Positions 8,210 to 17,173 are shown, counted from the stretch's first letter. The stretch is DNA of 64,000 nt from Chryseobacterium sp. 6424 (GCF_003692615.1 NZ_CP023540.1:2356001-2420000); one strand, 5' to 3'. Made by a program: numbers and translations. The notes: generated by a model not told the origin, from the letters alone.

Positions 8210-9136
8210 ATGAATAAATTCTATTACGCATTTGCACTGTTTCTAGCAGTATATGCCCCCGCGCAGAAAGTTGAGGAACAACGGGTTAAGACCATGCTCT
8301 CCGCATTAGCGGCAGATGACATGATGGGCCGCGAAATTGGTACGCCACAGAACGATTCCGCGGCAGTGTATATTGCACGCCGATTTCAGGAAAACAAACT
8401 GAAATACTGTACGGGCGATTCTTACCTTATACCGTTCGAGTATAAAGGGAAAACCGCCTATAACGTGTGCGCCGTAAAACCCGGAAAGTCTGAAAAAACA
8501 TTGGCTTATACCGCGCATTTCGACCACATTGGCGCCAACGGGAAGGGTGTGGACGCCATTTTCAACGGTGCCGATGACAATGCAAGTGGCGTTACCCTGA
8601 TGCTGGGACTGGCAGATTATTTTAAAGACACCGATCCTGCATTTTCTATGATGTATGTTGCCTTCAATGGGGAAGAGAAGGGCATGAAAGGCTCGCAGGC
8701 GATTGCGGAAGTGCCTTCTTTACAGTCTCATTTTAAAAACATCACTGCGCTGTTCAATTTTGAGATGGTTGCTACCGAATCTCAGTTCGGGCCGAATACA
8801 CTGTATATGACGGGTGATAACTTTTCGGATCTTGATGAACTTATTAACGCATCTGCTGAAAACAAACTGAAAATACACCCAGATCCTTACGTGGGACAAC
8901 AGCTTTTCTACCGTTCGGATAACGTGGTCTTCGCGAGGAAAAACATCATCGCCCACTCCTTCTCAACAGTGGATATGCGCACTGCCACCCATTATCATAA
9001 GGCCAATGATGACATCAGTGTAGTGAAATTCGGTAACCTTACCAATCTCATCAACAGTTTCGGGAAAACAGTACAGAAACTTACCCCACAGAATTTCAGC
9101 CCGAAATATAACGATACGGTAAAACTACAGCGATAA
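8210..9136 (+). CDS. Secreted M28 family zinc peptidase
   Basis: A 308-residue exported aminopeptidase-type enzyme. I place the start at 8210 because MNKFYYAFALFLAVYAPAQ is a proper signal peptide; an in-frame extension to 8132 would run into the preceding terminator hairpin. Zinc-site motifs of M28 are visible: TAHFDHIG (His), GADDNASGV (bridging Asp), FNGEEKGMKGS (catalytic and metal Glu), and a late HSFSTVDMRTATHYHKAND segment supplying the last His. It probably trims peptides in the periplasm or outside the cell. A second, unrelated-context M28 enzyme lies at 18199-19542. No operon partner. Confidence 0.9.
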   Translation: MNKFYYAFALFLAVYAPAQKVEEQRVKTMLSALAADDMMGREIGTPQNDSAAVYIARRFQENKLKYCTGDSYLIPFEYKGKTAYNVCAVKPGKSEKTLAYTAHFDHIGANGKGVDAIFNGADDNASGVTLMLGLADYFKDTDPAFSMMYVAFNGEEKGMKGSQAIAEVPSLQSHFKNITALFNFEMVATESQFGPNTLYMTGDNFSDLDELINASAENKLKIHPDPYVGQQLFYRSDNVVFARKNIIAHSFSTVDMRTATHYHKANDDISVVKFGNLTNLINSFGKTVQKLTPQNFSPKYNDTVKLQR

Positions 9137-9158
9137 TCTTTTTACATTCTAAATTCCG

Positions 9159-9166
9159 TAATTTTG
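9159..9166 (+). promoter_or_regulatory. -7 element of the ABC exporter gene
   Basis: TAATTTTG matches TAnnTTTG and lies 16 bases before the ATG. No good TTTG is seen at the right distance upstream, only a T-rich stretch. Confidence 0.5.
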
Positions 9167-9182
9167 CGCGAAATTTCTTTCA

Positions 9183-11021
9183 ATGAAACCATTACACCGC
9201 ATACTTTCCTTCGCTGGCCCTCATCAGAAATATCTTTTCGGCAGCATGTTTTTTAACATCATGTATTCTTTACTGAATATTTTTTCCGTGGCCACCATGT
9301 TGCCCATCCTGGGACTCATGTTTGGCACGGTGGAAAAAGTGGATACCACTGTGGTCCCCACGTATAGCGGCCGGTTGGTAGACTTTTTCGCGTTTGCGAA
9401 AGATTGGGTGTACTATACCATACAGACCAATATTGATACGCATGGTACCGTTCGGGTATTGGCGATACTCTGCGCTGTTACGGCGTTTGCCTTTCTGTTG
9501 CGCAATATCTTCCGTTATCTTGGCGCGTATTTACTCGTAAATTATCGTGTAGGCATTACTAAAGACCTGCGGACTGCGATGTACGAGAAATTCCTGAAAC
9601 TGCCGGTATCATTCTTCACAGAGAAACGGAAAGGTGATATGATGAGCCGTATTTCCAACGATATCGGTGCCGTAGAAAGCGGTATTATGGGCAGTTTGGT
9701 AGATGTCATTAATGCGCCGTTTATGATTATCACTTCCCTGATAACACTGTTCATTCTGTCACCAAACCTTACACTTTTCTCGTTGTTGGTTTTCCCACTG
9801 ATGGGCGGATTGATCGCCTGGGTAGGCAAAAGCCTCAAAAGAAAAGCCACCGCCGCCCAGGAAGAACTCGGGAATCTTTTTTCACTTGTAGATGAAACAT
9901 TGAAATCATCAAAAGTCATTAAGATCTTCAACGCGGACCGTATTTTAAGAAACCGCTTCAACACAACGACCAACAACTGGAAAAAATACGCCATCGGAAT
10001 GAGCCGCCGCCGCGAGTTAGCCTCACCCATGAGCGAATTTTTGGGTTCCGTAACCATTTTAATCATCACGTGGTTTGCCGGCGTACAAATTCTTAACGAA
10101 CAAACGATGGAGCCTGAAACATTCTTGGTGTTCATCGGGATGTTCTTTCAGATTTTAGAACCCGCAAAAAAACTCTCAAGCGCGGTATCGAACATCCAGG
10201 GTGGACTTGCGAGTCTGGACCGGGTTTCAGAGGTGTTGGATTATGACTTAAAAGTCGAGGAAATCGCAAATCCTATCGGACTCTCTACCCTTCAGGATAA
10301 AATTGAGTTCAAAAACATCGGTTTTTATTATGATAAAGACAATGTAATCCTGAAAAACTTCAGCCTTACCCTTCCAAAGGGAAAAACCGTGGCACTCGTA
10401 GGCCAATCTGGCTCAGGTAAAACAACGATCGCGAATCTTTTAGCCCGTTTTTATGATGTTTCTGAAGGCGAAATACTGGTGGACGGACAAGACATCAGGA
10501 ACCTGAAACTACAGCAATACCGCGATCTTCTGGGAATGGTAACGCAAGAATCAGTACTTTTTAATGATTCGGTTTTCAATAATATTTTGATGGGGAAACC
10601 CGAGGCGACCGAAGCGGAGGTAATCGCCGCGGCAAAAATCGCCAACGCCCACGAGTTCATCGAAAATCTACCGGAAAAATACTATACCAATATTGGTGAC
10701 GACGGGAATAAACTTTCCGGAGGCCAAAAACAAAGGGTTTCCATCGCACGTGCTGTACTGAAAAATCCACCCATCATGATTCTGGATGAAGCAACTTCCG
10801 CCTTGGATACCGAATCTGAAAGATTCGTGCAGGATGCATTGGAGAAAATGATGGAAAACCGAACTTCTCTCGTGATCGCGCACCGACTTTCAACCATACA
10901 AAAAGCCGATTGGATCGTAGTGATGGAACGCGGAAACATTGTAGAGCAAGGCACACACGAAGATTTGATGAATAACAACAATGTTTACCGAAAACTGGTG
11001 GAACTGCAGAATTTTGGGTAA
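9183..11021 (+). CDS. ABC exporter, fused membrane and ATPase domains (MsbA-like)
   Basis: A 612-residue half-transporter that would work as a homodimer in the inner membrane. Residues 1-330 are an ABC type-1 exporter domain with six membrane helices and the typical coupling-helix stretch (EKRKGDMMSRISNDIGAVES). The nucleotide-binding domain covers about 365-612, with Walker A GQSGSGKTT, Q-loop TQES, signature LSGGQKQR, Walker B IMILDEATSALD and switch His in IAHRLST. The layout is that of MsbA-type lipid/lipid A flippases, but multidrug export looks the same by sequence. It converges on mutS with only 27 bases between, without a clear terminator. Confidence 0.9.
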   Translation: MKPLHRILSFAGPHQKYLFGSMFFNIMYSLLNIFSVATMLPILGLMFGTVEKVDTTVVPTYSGRLVDFFAFAKDWVYYTIQTNIDTHGTVRVLAILCAVTAFAFLLRNIFRYLGAYLLVNYRVGITKDLRTAMYEKFLKLPVSFFTEKRKGDMMSRISNDIGAVESGIMGSLVDVINAPFMIITSLITLFILSPNLTLFSLLVFPLMGGLIAWVGKSLKRKATAAQEELGNLFSLVDETLKSSKVIKIFNADRILRNRFNTTTNNWKKYAIGMSRRRELASPMSEFLGSVTILIITWFAGVQILNEQTMEPETFLVFIGMFFQILEPAKKLSSAVSNIQGGLASLDRVSEVLDYDLKVEEIANPIGLSTLQDKIEFKNIGFYYDKDNVILKNFSLTLPKGKTVALVGQSGSGKTTIANLLARFYDVSEGEILVDGQDIRNLKLQQYRDLLGMVTQESVLFNDSVFNNILMGKPEATEAEVIAAAKIANAHEFIENLPEKYYTNIGDDGNKLSGGQKQRVSIARAVLKNPPIMILDEATSALDTESERFVQDALEKMMENRTSLVIAHRLSTIQKADWIVVMERGNIVEQGTHEDLMNNNNVYRKLVELQNFG

Positions 11022-11048
11022 GGATGTTAAAGAAAATGAACGTTTAAT

Positions 11049-13628
11049 TCACTTTCCAATCATTTTTTTGATCGAATTCAGCTTCATCAAAGCTTCAATC
11101 GGCGTCAAGGTATTGATGTCGATTTTTGTGAGTTCCTCACGAATGTTCTCCAAAACAGGATCGTCCAGCTGAAAGAATGAAAGCTGCAGATTTTCGTCGG
11201 TAAGTGCCTTGGTTTTACCTTTAGACCCGCTCTGGCTTCGACTTTTTTCTAAAGTTTTCAACACTTCGTTTGCGCGGTTCACCACTTTTGATGGCATGCC
11301 GGCAAGTTTCGCCACATGGATCCCGAAACTGTGTTCGCTGCCGCCAGGAAGCAGTTTCCGCATGAAAATAATGTTGCCTTTGTTCTCCTGAATGGAAACA
11401 TGGAAGTTTTTAATCCGTTCGAAAGTCACCGTCATTTCATTCAGTTCATGGTAATGTGTCGCGAACAGCGTTTTGGGCTGAGTCGGGTGCTGGTGTAGGT
11501 ATTCTGCGATCGCCCACGCAATCGAAACACCATCGTACGTTGATGTTCCACGCCCGATTTCATCCAAAAGAATCAGGCTTCGCTCGGAAATATTATTAAG
11601 GATATTCGCGGCCTCATTCATTTCCACCATGAACGTAGATTCGCCCGCCGAAATATTATCTGTGGCGCCGACTCTGGTGAAAATCTTGTCCAAAACCCCG
11701 ATTTCAGCGTGTTTCGCCGGAACGAAACTTCCGATCTGTGCCATCAGGCAGATGATTGCAGTCTGTCTCAGAATCGCGGATTTACCCGCCATGTTCGGAC
11801 CGGTTACCATGATGATCTGCTGCGCATCTTTATCTAAAAACACATCATTCGGGATATACTTTTCGCCCAGTGGCAAAGCATTTTCGATGATCGGATGTCT
11901 GGCTTCCTTTAAGTTTATCTCAAAACTGTCATTTAAAACCGGTCTTGTATAACTTTCCGAAACCGCCAGTTCAGATAATCCGACGCCACAGTCGATTTCG
12001 GCTATGATTTGTGCATTTTCCTGAATGCTGTCAATAAAAATCATCACATAGTTGCACACTTCACGGTAAAGTTCATGTTCAATTTTCGAGATTTTTTCTT
12101 CAGCGCCGAGGATTTGGTCCTCATATTCTTTAAGTTCAGCGGTAATATACCTTTCGGCGTTCACAAGTGTTTGCTTCCTGATCCAGTCCTGTGGTACTTT
12201 ATCTTTATGCGTGTTACGAACCTCGATGAAATAGCCAAATACGTTGTTGAAGCTGATTTTCAGGCTGGATATGCCGGTTCTTTCAGTTTCGCGTTCGCAC
12301 ATTTCGTCAAGGAAGTTTTTGCCTTTGCTCTGTAAACTCCGCAGATGGTCTAATTCTTCAGAGATACCGCTTTTAATCACATTACCTTTGGCAATGTTTA
12401 CCGGAAGCTCCTCATTCAGGTAATTTTGCAGATAGGTGATAAGTTCCTCAAGGTTGTTCAGTGGTTGTACCCACGCCAACACCTCATCAAATGGGTGTAA
12501 GAGCTTTTTAATCTCATGGATGTTGAGCAGGCTTTGGCGCAAATAACCAAGTTCTTTAGGGCAGATTTTCTCCGAGGCCAACTTCCCCATCAGACGGTCG
12601 AGATCCGAGATGGATTTCAGGAGTTGCTGAATTTCATATTTCAGATGGTCTTCCTTATTGAAAAACTCGATTAAATTGAGCCTTCGGTTAATCTCATCCA
12701 CCGATTTTAAAGGTAAAATAAGTCTTCGCCTAAGCAACCTTCCGCCCATTGGGGTAGCGGTTTTATCAATAATATCCAGCAGCGACTTTCCCTGGGGATA
12801 GCTTGGATAGACGATTTCGAGATTTCTGAGCGTAAAATGATCCATCATCAGATAATCTTCCTGCGGAATTACCCGAATCCTGGTGATATGCTGCAAAAGC
12901 GCATGGTGCGTATCTTCCACCAGATAAGCGAAGATGGCGCCCGCAGCCACAATCCCCAGCTTGAAATCTTCAGCCCCGAACCCTTTTAAAGAGTTGGTCT
13001 TAAAATGGCTGGTGAGTTTTTCGTACGCATAATTATACTGAAATGCCCAATCTTCTAACTTGAAGGAGTTTTTGTTTCTTAACTGGCTCGGCAGTTCGAT
13101 AGACCTTTGATAGATGACTTCGCTGGGATCAAATGTGTGGCAGATGTGCAGCAACTTTTCGAGGTTTCCCTCGGAGATCAGGAATTCGCCGGTAGATACA
13201 TCCACCAAAGCCACGCCGTATTTTTCTTTCTCACGGTGTACAGAGAGGAGAAAATTATTCTTTTTGGAGGACAACACCTGCTCATTGAATGTCACACCGG
13301 GCGTTACCAACTCTGTCACGCCACGCTTTACAATTCCCTTTACGGATTTAGGGTCCTCTAACTGGTCACAGATGGCCACGCGCAACCCCGCACGCACGAG
13401 TTTTGGCAGGTAAGCATCTACCGAATGATGCGGAAAACCAGCCAGTTCTATAGCGCTTTCCCCATTGGCACGCTTGGTTAGAACAATACCCAGGATCTGC
13501 GATGCTTTAATGGCATCCGCACCGAAGGTTTCGTAAAAATCCCCTACCCGAAACAGCAACAGCGCATCCGGATATTTCGCCTTGATGGTGTTATACTGCG
13601 TCATTAAAGGAGTCTCTTTCTTTGCCAT
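11049..13628 (-). CDS. mutS: DNA mismatch repair protein MutS
   Basis: An 859-residue mismatch-recognition ATPase of full family length. Domain I has the mismatch-binding Phe-x-Glu motif in LFRVGDFYETFG (residues about 25-36). Connector, core and clamp domains follow. The C-terminal ATPase has Walker A TGPNMAGKSAILRQ, Walker B LILLDEIGRGTSTYDG and the ATHYHEL His motif, then a helix-turn-helix dimer region. It recognises mismatches after replication and recruits MutL. It is divergent from the RNA methyltransferase gene, with which it shares a compact promoter region. Confidence 0.97.
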   Translation of the reverse strand: MAKKETPLMTQYNTIKAKYPDALLLFRVGDFYETFGADAIKASQILGIVLTKRANGESAIELAGFPHHSVDAYLPKLVRAGLRVAICDQLEDPKSVKGIVKRGVTELVTPGVTFNEQVLSSKKNNFLLSVHREKEKYGVALVDVSTGEFLISEGNLEKLLHICHTFDPSEVIYQRSIELPSQLRNKNSFKLEDWAFQYNYAYEKLTSHFKTNSLKGFGAEDFKLGIVAAGAIFAYLVEDTHHALLQHITRIRVIPQEDYLMMDHFTLRNLEIVYPSYPQGKSLLDIIDKTATPMGGRLLRRRLILPLKSVDEINRRLNLIEFFNKEDHLKYEIQQLLKSISDLDRLMGKLASEKICPKELGYLRQSLLNIHEIKKLLHPFDEVLAWVQPLNNLEELITYLQNYLNEELPVNIAKGNVIKSGISEELDHLRSLQSKGKNFLDEMCERETERTGISSLKISFNNVFGYFIEVRNTHKDKVPQDWIRKQTLVNAERYITAELKEYEDQILGAEEKISKIEHELYREVCNYVMIFIDSIQENAQIIAEIDCGVGLSELAVSESYTRPVLNDSFEINLKEARHPIIENALPLGEKYIPNDVFLDKDAQQIIMVTGPNMAGKSAILRQTAIICLMAQIGSFVPAKHAEIGVLDKIFTRVGATDNISAGESTFMVEMNEAANILNNISERSLILLDEIGRGTSTYDGVSIAWAIAEYLHQHPTQPKTLFATHYHELNEMTVTFERIKNFHVSIQENKGNIIFMRKLLPGGSEHSFGIHVAKLAGMPSKVVNRANEVLKTLEKSRSQSGSKGKTKALTDENLQLSFFQLDDPVLENIREELTKIDINTLTPIEALMKLNSIKKMIGK

Positions 13629-13666
13629 CGGTTACGGTTGGGTGGCGGTGAAGCCTTTATTTTAGT

Positions 13667-13674
13667 TAATTTTG
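13667..13674 (+). promoter_or_regulatory. -7 element of the RNA methyltransferase gene
   Basis: TAATTTTG, 14 bases before the ATG at 13689. It abuts the oppositely oriented mutS -7 element (13676-13683). Confidence 0.5.
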
Positions 13675-13675
13675 C

Positions 13676-13706
13676 CAAAAATACAAAAATGTCATCCATC
13701 AAGAAA
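13676..13706 (-). promoter_or_regulatory. mutS promoter
   Basis: On the minus strand TTTC (13703-13706, one mismatch to TTTG), 19 bases, TATTTTTG (13676-13683). Its upstream element lies inside the first codons of the divergent methyltransferase gene. Confidence 0.6.
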
Positions 13707-14225
13707 CTGAAACTGGAAGAATTAGGCCGCATAGATGTTGAAACCTTTAAGGAAACCGAAAAAATTCCGCTGGTTGTAGTGCTGGATAATGTTAGGAGCA
13801 TGCATAATGTCGGCGCGATTTTCCGTACGGCAGATGCCTTCGTGATCGACGAAATAATCCTTTGTGGAATTACGCCCCAACCGCCACACCGCGAAATCCA
13901 TAAAGCAGCCTTGGGAGCGACTGAAAGTGTAGCGTGGCGTTATGAAAGAAGCATTGCTGAAGCGCTACAAAACCTAAAAGAACACGGATTTAACATTATT
14001 GGGATCGAGCAAACCTCGGCTTCTGTGCCGATTACTGATTTCCCGGTGGTTAAGGACCAAAAATATGCGCTGGTTCTGGGAAATGAAGTGGAAGGGTTAA
14101 GTGATGAAGCCTTCACGCATTATGACACTTTTCTGGAAATCCCGCAACTGGGTACCAAGCATTCACTAAACGTGTCGGTTTGTGGCGGTATTGTGATGTG
14201 GGAATTCTTCCGGAAACTGATATAA
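13689..14225 (+). CDS. TrmH/SpoU family RNA 2'-O-methyltransferase
   Basis: A 178-residue SPOUT-fold enzyme that methylates ribose 2'-OH in tRNA or rRNA using S-adenosylmethionine. Motif 1 (LDNVRSMHNVGAIFRTADAF), motif 2 (ALVLGNEVEGLSDE) and motif 3 (IPQLGTKHSLNVSVCGGIVMWE) of the trefoil knot are all present. There is no N-terminal RNA-binding extension. I chose the ATG at 13689 (MSSIKKLKLEELGR), since an in-frame start at 13638 would lie upstream of the promoter. The exact RNA target cannot be assigned. The stop codon lies in the T tract of a terminator serving the convergent gene. Confidence 0.9.
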   Translation: MSSIKKLKLEELGRIDVETFKETEKIPLVVVLDNVRSMHNVGAIFRTADAFVIDEIILCGITPQPPHREIHKAALGATESVAWRYERSIAEALQNLKEHGFNIIGIEQTSASVPITDFPVVKDQKYALVLGNEVEGLSDEAFTHYDTFLEIPQLGTKHSLNVSVCGGIVMWEFFRKLI

Positions 14226-14250
14226 AAAAAATCCCAGCCGAGGCTGGGAT
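14223..14250 (-). terminator. Terminator of the small YtxH-like gene
   Basis: An 8-bp G/C-rich stem (ATCCCAGC with GCTGGGAT, 14231-14238 and 14243-14250). On the minus strand it is followed by an eight-base U tract that reaches into the stop codon of the convergent methyltransferase gene. Confidence 0.85.
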
Positions 14251-14272
14251 GATAATGTTGTAATTCTCAGTT

Positions 14273-14560
14273 CTAGAAACTGCTTTGTGTTTGCGTATTT
14301 GGTTCGCCCGCACCGGCATCTGTGTTATGCGCAGCTCCTTCATTACCATTACCTGTTGCTGCTACTTTACTCTGTACCTGAGAAGCTACTTCACCCGCTT
14401 TAGTCTTCAGATCGCTGCCAAACTTATTGAAGTTATCTTTGGCGTTGTTCAGGGTATCTTTTACTTTCTGTTTGTCTTCAGGGGTAGCGTTTTTATATTT
14501 CCAGTATGCTACCGCTCCTAAACCTAATAAAGCTAATAAGCCATTTCTTTTAGTGCCCAT
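14273..14560 (-). CDS. Small YtxH-like membrane-anchored protein
   Basis: A 95-residue protein. Residues 6-20 form one hydrophobic segment (GLLALLGLGAVAYWK). Then comes an amphipathic, Lys/Asp-rich helix (about 25-70, PEDKQKVKDTLNNAKDNF and on) and a disordered Gly/Asn/Thr tail. This layout is that of YtxH-type general stress proteins: a membrane anchor followed by a charged helix with apolipoprotein-like repeats. Function is unknown. Start ATG at 14560 with its own terminator. A second small charged helical protein is encoded at 20507-20806. Confidence 0.7.
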   Translation of the reverse strand: MGTKRNGLLALLGLGAVAYWKYKNATPEDKQKVKDTLNNAKDNFNKFGSDLKTKAGEVASQVQSKVAATGNGNEGAAHNTDAGAGEPNTQTQSSF

Positions 14561-14656
14561 GATTTTAATATTTTTGTGTTTGTTTAATTAACGCCAATGA
14601 TGTAAAAACTGTGCCACTAACGCTCCGCTTGCCGTAAATTATGTTAAAACTTTACC

Positions 14657-14684
14657 AAAAAAATACCCTGCCGAAGCAGAGCAT
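14657..14684 (-). terminator. pruA terminator
   Basis: On the minus strand a 9-bp stem (two G-U pairs) closes a UUCG tetraloop (arms 14663-14671 and 14676-14684), followed by a run of seven U. It lies just after the pruA stop. Confidence 0.85.
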
Positions 14685-14690
14685 CTTTAA

Positions 14691-16316
14691 TTATCCTAAA
14701 TATGGATATTTATAATCTTTAGGAGAGACAAAAGTTTCTTTGATGGTCCGTACCGAAGTCCAGCGCAATAAATTCATCTTAGAACCGGCCTTATCATTGG
14801 TTCCCGAAGCCCTGGCACCACCGAATGGCTGCTGCCCTACTACCGCGCCCGTAGGCTTATCATTGATATAGAAGTTGCCTGCCGCATTCTCCAGCGCGTT
14901 ATACGCTTCCTCAATCGCGTAACGGTCCTGCGAGAAAATAGAGCCTGTTAAAGAATAAGGTGAAGTTTCATCCACAATCTTCAGGGTTTCTTCCCACTGC
15001 GCGTCTTCATATACATAAACAGATAGTATCGGGCCGAAAATCTCTTCACAGAAAGACTCATATTTAGGGTTGGTGGTGAGGATTACGGTAGGTTCCACAA
15101 ACCAGCCTTTCTTATCATCGCAATTGCCACCAAAAATTACTTCAGCTTCAGCAGAACTTTGTGCCCGTTCGATATAGGCTTTACATTTATCGAATGAACC
15201 TTTACTGATTACCGCGTTTACGAAGTTTGAAGGGTCTTCCGGGCTACCCATTTTCACCGTCTTCAGTTGTGCGCCCATGATTTCTTGTACTTCGCTCCAG
15301 AGCGACTGTGGGATATAAGCCCGCGATGCCGCGGAGCATTTCTGCCCTTGATACTCGAATGCGCCACGCACCAATGCTGTTGCAACAGCGGCGGCATTTG
15401 CTGAAGGGTGTACCATTACGAAATCTTTTCCGCCGGTTTCTCCTACAATCCTTGGGTAGGTCCTGTACTGATGGATATTGTTACCAATTGTTTTCCACAT
15501 ATCCTGGAATACCGTTGTAGAACCGGTGAAGTGCAATCCGGCAAAATCAGGATGCGTCAATACTTTCGCAGCGGTATCCTTACCATCAGTAAAAATCATG
15601 TTGATGACCCCGGCTGGCAATCCTGCTTCGGTAAGTACATCCATAATAACCTTAGCAGAAAGGATTTGTTTATCTGAAGGTTTCCATACCACCACGTTGC
15701 CCATCATGGCCATGCAGGTGGGCAGGTTACCGGCAATTGCCGTGAAGTTGAAAGGTGTTACCGCAAAGCAGAAACCTTCCAGCGGACGGTACTCAGTCCT
15801 GTTCCAAACACCGGCATCGGATACAGGCTGTTCGGAATAAATTTCCGTCATAAATTCTACATTATACCGCAGGAAATCTATGAACTCACAAGCCGAATCG
15901 ATCTCTGCCTGGTGTACATTTTTACTTTGACCAATCATGGTAGCGGCATTCAGGCGGTCTCTGTAAGGGCCTGCCACCAGTTCGGCTGCTTTCAAAAAGA
16001 TAGAGGCGCGTTGCTCCCAGCCCAGTTTGTTCCATTTTTCTTTGGCTGCGAGTGCCGTATTAATGGCCTCATCCACATGTTGCATAGTGCCTTTATAATA
16101 AAAGCCAAGATCGTGCTGGTGATCCTGTGGGGACTGTAAGGCCACTTTTTCCTCAGTCTTCACTTCTTTTCCATTAATGATCATGGGAATTTCGGCTTTT
16201 TCACTCCACATTTGCTTGTACATGGAAATAAGTGACTTTACCTCTGCAGAGCCTGGTTCATAAGTCCTTACGGGCTCATTTACAGCAAAAGGCACCTGCG
16301 ATATTGCTTTGGTCAT
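14691..16316 (-). CDS. pruA: L-glutamate gamma-semialdehyde (1-pyrroline-5-carboxylate) dehydrogenase
   Basis: A 541-residue aldehyde dehydrogenase oxidising glutamate semialdehyde to glutamate with NAD+, the second step of proline breakdown. Visible motifs: FNFTAIAGNLP (cofactor site), catalytic Glu in GETGGKDFVMVHP, catalytic Cys in YQGQKCSAASRAY, and the C-terminal NDKPTGAVVGQQPFGGARASGTNDKAG, noted here by its GQQPFGG core. These are typical of the P5C branch, not general ALDHs. I set the start at 16316 (MTKAISQVPFAVNEP). The longer frame to 16382 would begin inside the promoter. No proline dehydrogenase gene is adjacent. Confidence 0.95.
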   Translation of the reverse strand: MTKAISQVPFAVNEPVRTYEPGSAEVKSLISMYKQMWSEKAEIPMIINGKEVKTEEKVALQSPQDHQHDLGFYYKGTMQHVDEAINTALAAKEKWNKLGWEQRASIFLKAAELVAGPYRDRLNAATMIGQSKNVHQAEIDSACEFIDFLRYNVEFMTEIYSEQPVSDAGVWNRTEYRPLEGFCFAVTPFNFTAIAGNLPTCMAMMGNVVVWKPSDKQILSAKVIMDVLTEAGLPAGVINMIFTDGKDTAAKVLTHPDFAGLHFTGSTTVFQDMWKTIGNNIHQYRTYPRIVGETGGKDFVMVHPSANAAAVATALVRGAFEYQGQKCSAASRAYIPQSLWSEVQEIMGAQLKTVKMGSPEDPSNFVNAVISKGSFDKCKAYIERAQSSAEAEVIFGGNCDDKKGWFVEPTVILTTNPKYESFCEEIFGPILSVYVYEDAQWEETLKIVDETSPYSLTGSIFSQDRYAIEEAYNALENAAGNFYINDKPTGAVVGQQPFGGARASGTNDKAGSKMNLLRWTSVRTIKETFVSPKDYKYPYLG

Positions 16317-16351
16317 ATTAAATATTTTAGGATTAATTTTTATAAGAGTTA

Positions 16352-16383
16352 CAAAGTTACATGAATTAAAGTAATGTTCCAAA
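16352..16383 (-). promoter_or_regulatory. pruA promoter
   Basis: Minus strand TTTG (16380-16383), 20-base spacer, TAACTTTG (16352-16359), a full consensus match. It lies 15 bases past the stop of the upstream regulator gene and separates pruA from it as a transcription unit. Confidence 0.8.
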
Positions 16384-16397
16384 AGCCAAAAACTGGC

Positions 16398-17054
16398 CTA
16401 TACTTCAACTTTTACCAGCATTTTTTCTGTGACGGTTTTACTAAGAACGGTAGTGCGGTTCCCTACTTTTATCGTCATGGAGTGGTCGTAAGGCTCGATT
16501 TCGTGTACTTGTATTTCGGTGCCGAGTTGCAAATTTTTAGCATTCAGGAAATTCAGGAAATCATCATCACTGATGGTTACAGCGGTAAAAACAGACTGCT
16601 CACCCAGGCTACAGTCGCTGAGTTTCTTCAAATCCTGCGCAATGATGTTGCCATATTTATCCGGGATCGGCTCACCATGCGGATCGAAGCGCGGGTAGTT
16701 CAGCAGTTCATCCATTTTATCAAAAAACGTTTCGGAATGTATATGCTCCAGTTGCTCGGCAATTTCGTGTACGTTTTCCCAGCCGAAATTCATTTTTTCA
16801 ACAAGAAACATCTCTGTAAGACGGTGTTTACGCACCACCAGAGCAGCCTGTTTTTTCCCCAGACCTGTGATTTTTAATGGTTTATAGCTTTCATAAATCA
16901 CCCATTCTTTCTCCGCAAACTTCTTCATCATGTTATTAACGCTGGGCATCTTCACATCCAGAAATTTACTTATTTCATTGATGGTCACCGTATGATCCTG
17001 GCTCATTAAATGGAAAATGGCTTTAAGATAGTTTTCTTCGGTTAGGGAAATCAT
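16398..17054 (-). CDS. DtxR/MntR family metal-dependent transcriptional regulator
   Basis: A 218-residue repressor. Residues 1-65 are a winged helix (SLTEENYLKAIFHL ... KMPSVNNMMKKFAEKEWV). Residues 66-140 form the metal-binding dimerisation domain, with the family HxxxE pattern in RKHRLTEMFLV, the HEIAEQLEHIHSE segment, and DPHGEPIPD. The C-terminus (about 150-218) is FeoA/SH3-like. Members sense Mn2+ or Fe2+ and repress metal uptake genes, binding DNA when loaded. No metal transporter is adjacent. An inverted repeat over its own -7 region suggests autoregulation. Mn versus Fe cannot be decided here, so no gene symbol is given. Confidence 0.9.
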   Translation of the reverse strand: MISLTEENYLKAIFHLMSQDHTVTINEISKFLDVKMPSVNNMMKKFAEKEWVIYESYKPLKITGLGKKQAALVVRKHRLTEMFLVEKMNFGWENVHEIAEQLEHIHSETFFDKMDELLNYPRFDPHGEPIPDKYGNIIAQDLKKLSDCSLGEQSVFTAVTISDDDFLNFLNAKNLQLGTEIQVHEIEPYDHSMTIKVGNRTTVLSKTVTEKMLVKVEV

Positions 17055-17057
17055 AAA

Positions 17058-17085
17058 GTTAGATTATAAACTGTGCAAATCTAAC
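17058..17085 (-). promoter_or_regulatory. Regulator promoter -7 element with overlapping inverted repeat (candidate operator)
   Basis: GTTAGATT (17058-17065) and AATCTAAC (17078-17085) form a perfect 8-bp inverted repeat with 12 bases between, so centre-to-centre spacing is 20 bases (two helical turns). One arm covers the minus-strand -7 element TAGATTTG (17076-17083), and the other lies at the predicted transcript start. It is a plausible autoregulatory site for the DtxR-type regulator. No good -33 element is visible. Confidence 0.5.
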
Positions 17086-17173
17086 ATTAAAATTTAACTC
17101 GGAATATTTGACAAATAGTTAAAATATCAATGAAATCACCCACGTAATAACCTCTTTTTATTATTTTTAAACA

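Noticed and set aside
9542..10135. 197-codon minus-strand frame within the ABC exporter gene
   Set aside because: Shadow of the membrane domain; Ser/Arg/Ile-rich, no family pattern.
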